A stretch of DNA of 64,000 bases from Cupriavidus plantarum (lineage in GTDB: Bacteria > Pseudomonadota > Gammaproteobacteria > Burkholderiales > Burkholderiaceae). Location of the stretch: NCBI RefSeq assembly GCF_905397285.1, contig NZ_CAJPUX010000002.1, forward strand, positions 930,001 through 994,000, read 5' to 3'. Under the pieces are notes generated by a model. That model made no database searches, was not told where the DNA came from, and worked only from the letters and a program-made list of their open reading frames with translations. Below, piece after piece: positions 60,320-64,000 of the stretch. Position numbers and translations under genes: made by a program. Every line of letters begins with the position of its first letter. Position 1 is the first letter of the stretch.

Positions 60320-61873
60320 TTACTTCCACGCCGCTTCGCGGAAGTTCAGACTCCAGCCGGCCACCTGCGGCTTCCAGTCGAGCTGCGGATCCTTGACGTA
60401 GATGACCTTGGGCTCGGCCAGCAGTACCGCCTGGCCGTCGTCGCGCGTGACCTGCAGGATCTGCCGGAACAGCGCATCGCGCTTCGATTTCTCGGGCTCG
60501 CCATCGACCTGCGCCACGAGTTTCTCGACCTCGGGGTTGAAGTAGTCCGACCATGTGCCATCCTTGGTGGCCGCACCGCCGATCACGTGGATGGGATCGT
60601 AGATCGCATTGCCAAAGCCCATCACGACGAGCGGACCGCTCTGGTGCGTATTGTTGAGCCGGTTGTAGGCCACCGAGTCGATGACCTTGATTTGCGTGCG
60701 GACGCCCACCTGTCCCCAGTACGCGGCCAGCGTCTCGCAGATGACGCGCGGCTGGTTACTCGGGCACGTGAGGCTCGTGTCGAAGCCCTTCGCATAGCCC
60801 GCGTCGCCCAGCAGCTGCTTCGCCCTGGCGATGTCGAATGCGAACGGCTTCAGCGACGGATTGCTGCCATACGGATAGCTGGAAGGAATCAGCGAGTTCA
60901 GTTCGGCCGCCTGATCGCGCAGCACGCTCTTGATCAGCGCCTTTTTGTCCACCGCATAGTTCAACGCGAGCCGGACGTCACGCTTCGCCAGCGGCGATGC
61001 GGGGTCGTTGGAATAGATGCGGATATGCAGCGGGCTGCCACCGTCGACGACTTCGGCGGACAGGCCCTTGTTGGCCTGCAGCCGCTCGAGGTCGGTCGGC
61101 AGCACCTCGGTGGCCAGGTCGACTTCCCCCGCGAGCAGGGCGCTGGCGCGGCTGCTCGCCTCGGGCACGACCTTGTAGACGAGGCGCGAGACCGCTGGCC
61201 TGGTCCCCCAGAAACCGTCGAAGCGCTCGAAAGCGAGCTCCCGGCCTACCTGATTGCGGACGATCTTCCACGGGCCGGTACCGATCGGCGCCTGCGCGAA
61301 CGCGTCGGCGTTGGGCAGCGACTGCACGTACTTGTGCGGCACGATATAGAGATAACCGGCCAGCTTGTTCAGGAATGCGCCGTCCTTCTTCTTCAGGCGG
61401 AACACCACCGTCTGCGGGTCCTTGACCGTGGTCGATTCGATGATCGGCGCGAAGAACGGGCGGCGCGTGCTCTTGGATTCCGGCTGCAGCACGCGGTCCA
61501 TCGAAAACTTGACGTCGTCCGCGGTGAACGGGTCGCCGTTCTGGAACTTGACGCCCTTGCGCAGCTTGAAGGTCCAGACGAGGCCATCGCCGCCGATGTC
61601 GTATCCCGTGGCGAGCCGCGGTTCGAGGTTGCCCTGGCGGTCGAACCCGTAGAGCGCATCGAAGGCGTTCCAAGCGTACTTGGCCGATTCGACGCTCGGC
61701 GGGATCAGCGGGTCGAGGTTGGCCGGCAGCGCGGTGATCGCGACGACGACGGTCTGCTTGTCGACGGCGGGCTTGCCGTCGATGGCGCTGGCGGGACCCG
61801 CCACGGCGAGCAGCGCGGCGGCGATGGCGGTGAGGGCAAAGGAGCGATGCGGGGAGGGCAGGGCCAACGTCAT
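60320..61873 (-). CDS. Dipeptide/nickel-type ABC binding protein (SBP family 5)
   Basis: 517 residues: leader RSFALTAIAAALLAVAGPASA-I, then ITALPANLDPLIPPSVESAKYAWNAFDALYGFDRQGNLEPRLATGYDI, LRKGVKFQNGDPFTADDVKFSMDR and IRIYSNDPASPLAKRDVRLALNYAVDK, all SBP_bac_5 landmarks. Ligands range from peptides and glutathione to nickel and drugs. Weak ribosome site. Second component of the operon after an FAD oxidoreductase. Confidence 0.92.
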   Translation of the reverse strand: MTLALPSPHRSFALTAIAAALLAVAGPASAIDGKPAVDKQTVVVAITALPANLDPLIPPSVESAKYAWNAFDALYGFDRQGNLEPRLATGYDIGGDGLVWTFKLRKGVKFQNGDPFTADDVKFSMDRVLQPESKSTRRPFFAPIIESTTVKDPQTVVFRLKKKDGAFLNKLAGYLYIVPHKYVQSLPNADAFAQAPIGTGPWKIVRNQVGRELAFERFDGFWGTRPAVSRLVYKVVPEASSRASALLAGEVDLATEVLPTDLERLQANKGLSAEVVDGGSPLHIRIYSNDPASPLAKRDVRLALNYAVDKKALIKSVLRDQAAELNSLIPSSYPYGSNPSLKPFAFDIARAKQLLGDAGYAKGFDTSLTCPSNQPRVICETLAAYWGQVGVRTQIKVIDSVAYNRLNNTHQSGPLVVMGFGNAIYDPIHVIGGAATKDGTWSDYFNPEVEKLVAQVDGEPEKSKRDALFRQILQVTRDDGQAVLLAEPKVIYVKDPQLDWKPQVAGWSLNFREAAWK

Positions 61874-61920
61874 GGTGAAAGACTCGTTTGCATTGCGGCG
61901 CGCGTTCGCGCCTGGGCTGA

Positions 61921-63516
61921 TCAAAGGGGGACGACAGGGTCGGATACGGGGTGGAACACCCGGACCGAAGGACCGTGCGCGGCATGGCGCGAGGCCGCAT
62001 GGCGCGCGGCGCGGCGGCCTCCAACAAGGCATTCGGCGAGGTTGCCACCGGCCATATAGAGATGACCGAACGCGCTGCCGAGCTCGCCGGCCGCGTAGAG
62101 TCCGTCGATAGCGTTCCCCTCCACATCGATCACACGCTGATTCGCGTCGTGGACGGGACCGCCCTGCGTATTGATGACAAGCGGCCAGACCTGCGCCAGA
62201 TAGAACGGCGCGCGCGCGATGGGGCGCATCGTCGATGGCGGTCGGCAAAACGCCTCGTCACGCCCCGCCGCGCACGCGTCGTTCCACGCCTGCAGCGTGG
62301 CGGCAAGCGTGGGTTCGGGGATATCGCTCAGCGCCGCCAGCGACGTCAGCGACGACGCCTTGCGGAAGATGCCAAGGGTGACTTCCCGCGCGTTGTCATC
62401 GCTCCACGCGAACGTCCGCGCGGCGTCGGGGGCGTCAGGCGTGACATGGGCAATGAACCGGCCAAGCCTGTACAGGCGAAAGCCCTCTTCATCGAGCACC
62501 ATCCACGCCGGCAGGCGCGTATTGCGGCCATGATTGCCGTCGAGATGCGAGAAGTGGCGCACGCCGGTGTCGCCGGGATAGGGCTCGTACTCGTTGGCGA
62601 ACCGCCTGCCAAGTTGATCGACGAGGATCCACGGCATGACCGGGAGATCGTCGGGGGCATGTCCGGGCGTCCACATCGGCACGCTCTTCGTATAGAGGCC
62701 GAATGGGAATGCCGGGTCCGGATGGCGGAATCCGTAGGGACCGTGAAAGTGCCACATGTGCCAGAGGTCGGCGCCGAGGGCCTGGGCCATGCGGATGCCG
62801 TCGCCCGTGTTGCCGAGGAAGCTGCCGTTGAGGACCTGGGCCGGTTCGAACCAGGCCTGCTGCATGCGCAGGTCGGCCTCGAAACCGCCGCATGCGAGGA
62901 TGACGCCGCGCTCGGCGCGTACCGTCAGGGCACCGCTGGCATCCTCGAGCATGGCGCCCCGCACGGGGCCTTCACCGTCGCGCAGCAGCCGCGTGGCCCG
63001 TGTCCCGGTGCGGACGGCGATCGGACGGCGCTCGACATGCGCCTGCAGCAGTCCGAAGAATCGCGCGCCAGCCGGCGAGACCGCCGTTACGTGCTCCGGA
63101 ATGGCATCGTGGAACCCGAGAGCGCCGGGCAGCGCCTGCACCTCGGCATAGCCAAGCGCGTCAAAGCCGAGGAATGGATAGTTTCCGGAGGCCTTGCGCA
63201 CGACGAGCGTCGCGCCGATGTCATCGGCCAGCGCGCGCAGCCATGCCGGAAAGTCATGCATGCCCTGCGCCAGCACTTGCAGGACGTCGTCGGGCGTGCG
63301 GCCGCCGCAGGTTTCGCGGAGGTAGGCGAGGGCCGCATCCGCATCGAATGCCATGCGCGCGCCGCCGGCCGACACCACGGACAGCCCGCCGGGCCAGGGC
63401 ATTTTCTCGACGAGCAGGACGCGTGCGCCAGCGTCGGCCGCCTCGATCGCGGCCGCGGCGCCCGCGGCGCCGTATCCGATGACGAGCACGTCGCAGGTCA
63501 GCGTCCGCATGGTCAT
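61921..63516 (-). CDS. FAD-dependent oxidoreductase (flavocytochrome-c/3-ketosteroid dehydrogenase-like)
   Basis: 531 residues: FAD site DVLVIGYGAAGAAAAIEAADAGA, PWPGGLSVVSAGG, LACGGFEADLRMQ, and the C-terminal GGPVHDANQRVIDVEGNAIDGLYAAGELGS with GHLYMAGGNLAECLVGGRRAA. Family members reduce or desaturate fumarate-like or ketone substrates. No heme motifs, no leader. Its ATG overlaps the stop of the upstream gene (ATGA). In an operon with an importer and two oxygenases it may process the imported compound. Confidence 0.9.
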   Translation of the reverse strand: MTMRTLTCDVLVIGYGAAGAAAAIEAADAGARVLLVEKMPWPGGLSVVSAGGARMAFDADAALAYLRETCGGRTPDDVLQVLAQGMHDFPAWLRALADDIGATLVVRKASGNYPFLGFDALGYAEVQALPGALGFHDAIPEHVTAVSPAGARFFGLLQAHVERRPIAVRTGTRATRLLRDGEGPVRGAMLEDASGALTVRAERGVILACGGFEADLRMQQAWFEPAQVLNGSFLGNTGDGIRMAQALGADLWHMWHFHGPYGFRHPDPAFPFGLYTKSVPMWTPGHAPDDLPVMPWILVDQLGRRFANEYEPYPGDTGVRHFSHLDGNHGRNTRLPAWMVLDEEGFRLYRLGRFIAHVTPDAPDAARTFAWSDDNAREVTLGIFRKASSLTSLAALSDIPEPTLAATLQAWNDACAAGRDEAFCRPPSTMRPIARAPFYLAQVWPLVINTQGGPVHDANQRVIDVEGNAIDGLYAAGELGSAFGHLYMAGGNLAECLVGGRRAARHAASRHAAHGPSVRVFHPVSDPVVPL

Positions 63517-64000
63517 CGCTGCCGGGTGGAGTCGAACGCCTGCCCCAGCGCGGCGGCACCGATGGTCTGATGCGTGCGATCGTGACCCACGTGGAGCACG
63601 TGCGTATGCAGGTCGCGGATCAGCCGGCCCAGCGGATGATCGTCGAACAGCGCGGTGGACCCGGTCAGGCGGCCCATGGTCTCCGCGGCCAGCATCGCGG
63701 CTTGCGCGCACGTGGACTTGGCGGCCATCGACGTCAGCTCGGCGCGCTGCACGTCTCCATCGCGCCATGTCGCGATTGCATGGTCGAGCGAGGCAGCCGC
63801 GGCTTGTAGCGCGACCTGTACCTCGCCGACGTGCGCCTGGACGAACGGGTCGGCCACGCGCTCCGGGAATTCCCGGAGCCAGCGTGTCGCCCAGCCGGCG
63901 ATGCCTTCGCCCATGCCGAGGTAGTTTGCCGCAAAGCCGAGGTGGAACCGCCCCTGCCAGCGGCCACGCACGTAGTCGCCTGGGCGGCCCAGTACATGCG
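63513..64000 (-). CDS. Acyl-CoA-dehydrogenase-fold protein (DszC/SfnC-like), C-terminal part
   Basis: About 160 C-terminal residues are visible, reading LGRPGDYVRGRWQGRFHLGFAANYLGMGEGIAG, then ELTSMAAKSTCAQAAMLAAETMGRLTGSTALFDDHPLGRLIRDLHTHVLHVGHDRT, the C-terminal four-helix bundle of the acyl-CoA dehydrogenase type 2 group. That group includes flavin-dependent monooxygenases of organosulfur breakdown (DszC, SfnC). The frame runs out of the window, so the flavin and N-terminal parts are unseen. First visible gene of the operon. Confidence 0.85.
   Translation of the reverse strand, partial: HVLGRPGDYVRGRWQGRFHLGFAANYLGMGEGIAGWATRWLREFPERVADPFVQAHVGEVQVALQAAAASLDHAIATWRDGDVQRAELTSMAAKSTCAQAAMLAAETMGRLTGSTALFDDHPLGRLIRDLHTHVLHVGHDRTHQTIGAAALGQAFDSTRQR

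Noticed and set aside
1-64000. Search for tRNA/rRNA genes, insertion sequences, integrases and attachment sites
   Set aside because: No cloverleaf-like element, transposase-like frame or long terminal inverted repeat was recognised by eye; a covariance-model and IS search would be needed to be certain.

Overview
The window is gene-dense, high-GC DNA from a soil- or water-type beta-proteobacterium of the Burkholderiales. Cupriavidus fits best, and Achromobacter or Bordetella relatives cannot be excluded. The clues are four orphan Bug-family (TctC-like) periplasmic receptors, many LysR/IclR/GntR/AraC regulators beside small catabolic clusters, acyl-CoA chemistry everywhere, and a dihydrolipoamide dehydrogenase carrying its own lipoyl domain. 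No rRNA, tRNA, CRISPR array, transposase or phage gene was seen.

Region by region. 1-11.4 kb holds acyl-CoA catabolism: a minus-strand operon of thiolase-like protein, DUF35 protein, MFE-2-like dehydrogenase and CaiB CoA-transferase, then two paralogous acyl-CoA ligases, two Bug receptors, an enoyl-CoA hydratase and a LysR regulator. 11.7-16.2 kb is a mixed accessory stretch: an unknown protein, a MazEF toxin-antitoxin pair with a recognisable promoter and operator, an OpuAC-like protein without a signal peptide, an ABM monooxygenase, and an ArsR regulator with a quinone oxidoreductase and two matching operators. 16.2-18.8 kb carries a CqsA/LqsA-type alpha-hydroxyketone autoinducer synthase and a six-helix-type sensor kinase, a complete-looking synthase/sensor quorum-sensing pair. 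19.4-25.8 kb has two SDRs, an MFS carrier and a beta-keto acid cleavage enzyme beside an AraC regulator, then another MFS carrier. 25.9-29.4 kb is an ABC exporter-type ATPase and FtsX permease with two tandem DUF3299 proteins, possibly metal linked. 29.5-38.3 kb has a VOC protein, a small secreted repeat protein, a cNMP-domain/thioredoxin-reductase fusion, an IclR regulator divergent from a propionate-type CoA-transferase and Bug receptor, and lipoyl-E3. 38.3-42.8 kb has a quinone oxidoreductase/TetR pair, two gene remnants (LysR and YciI) and a chemoreceptor. 42.8-50.7 kb is a second catabolic island: GntR, a maleate-isomerase-like protein without its cysteines, Bug, LysR, SDR, MFS and a split transketolase. 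50.8-52.8 kb encodes a degenerate secreted trypsin-like protein with a lipoprotein. 53-64 kb pairs a MetQNI-type importer with a convergent operon (acyl-CoA-dehydrogenase-like monooxygenase, FAD oxidoreductase, Dpp-type importer, TauD dioxygenase) that looks like organosulfur or organonitrogen scavenging.

Two patterns cut across the window. First, short tandem repeats of 6-15 bp sit at gene starts, gene ends or gene junctions at least fourteen times, several of them in frame inside protein termini. Second, many regulators have a clean palindrome in their own promoter region, which lets regulator-target assignments be proposed from sequence alone.
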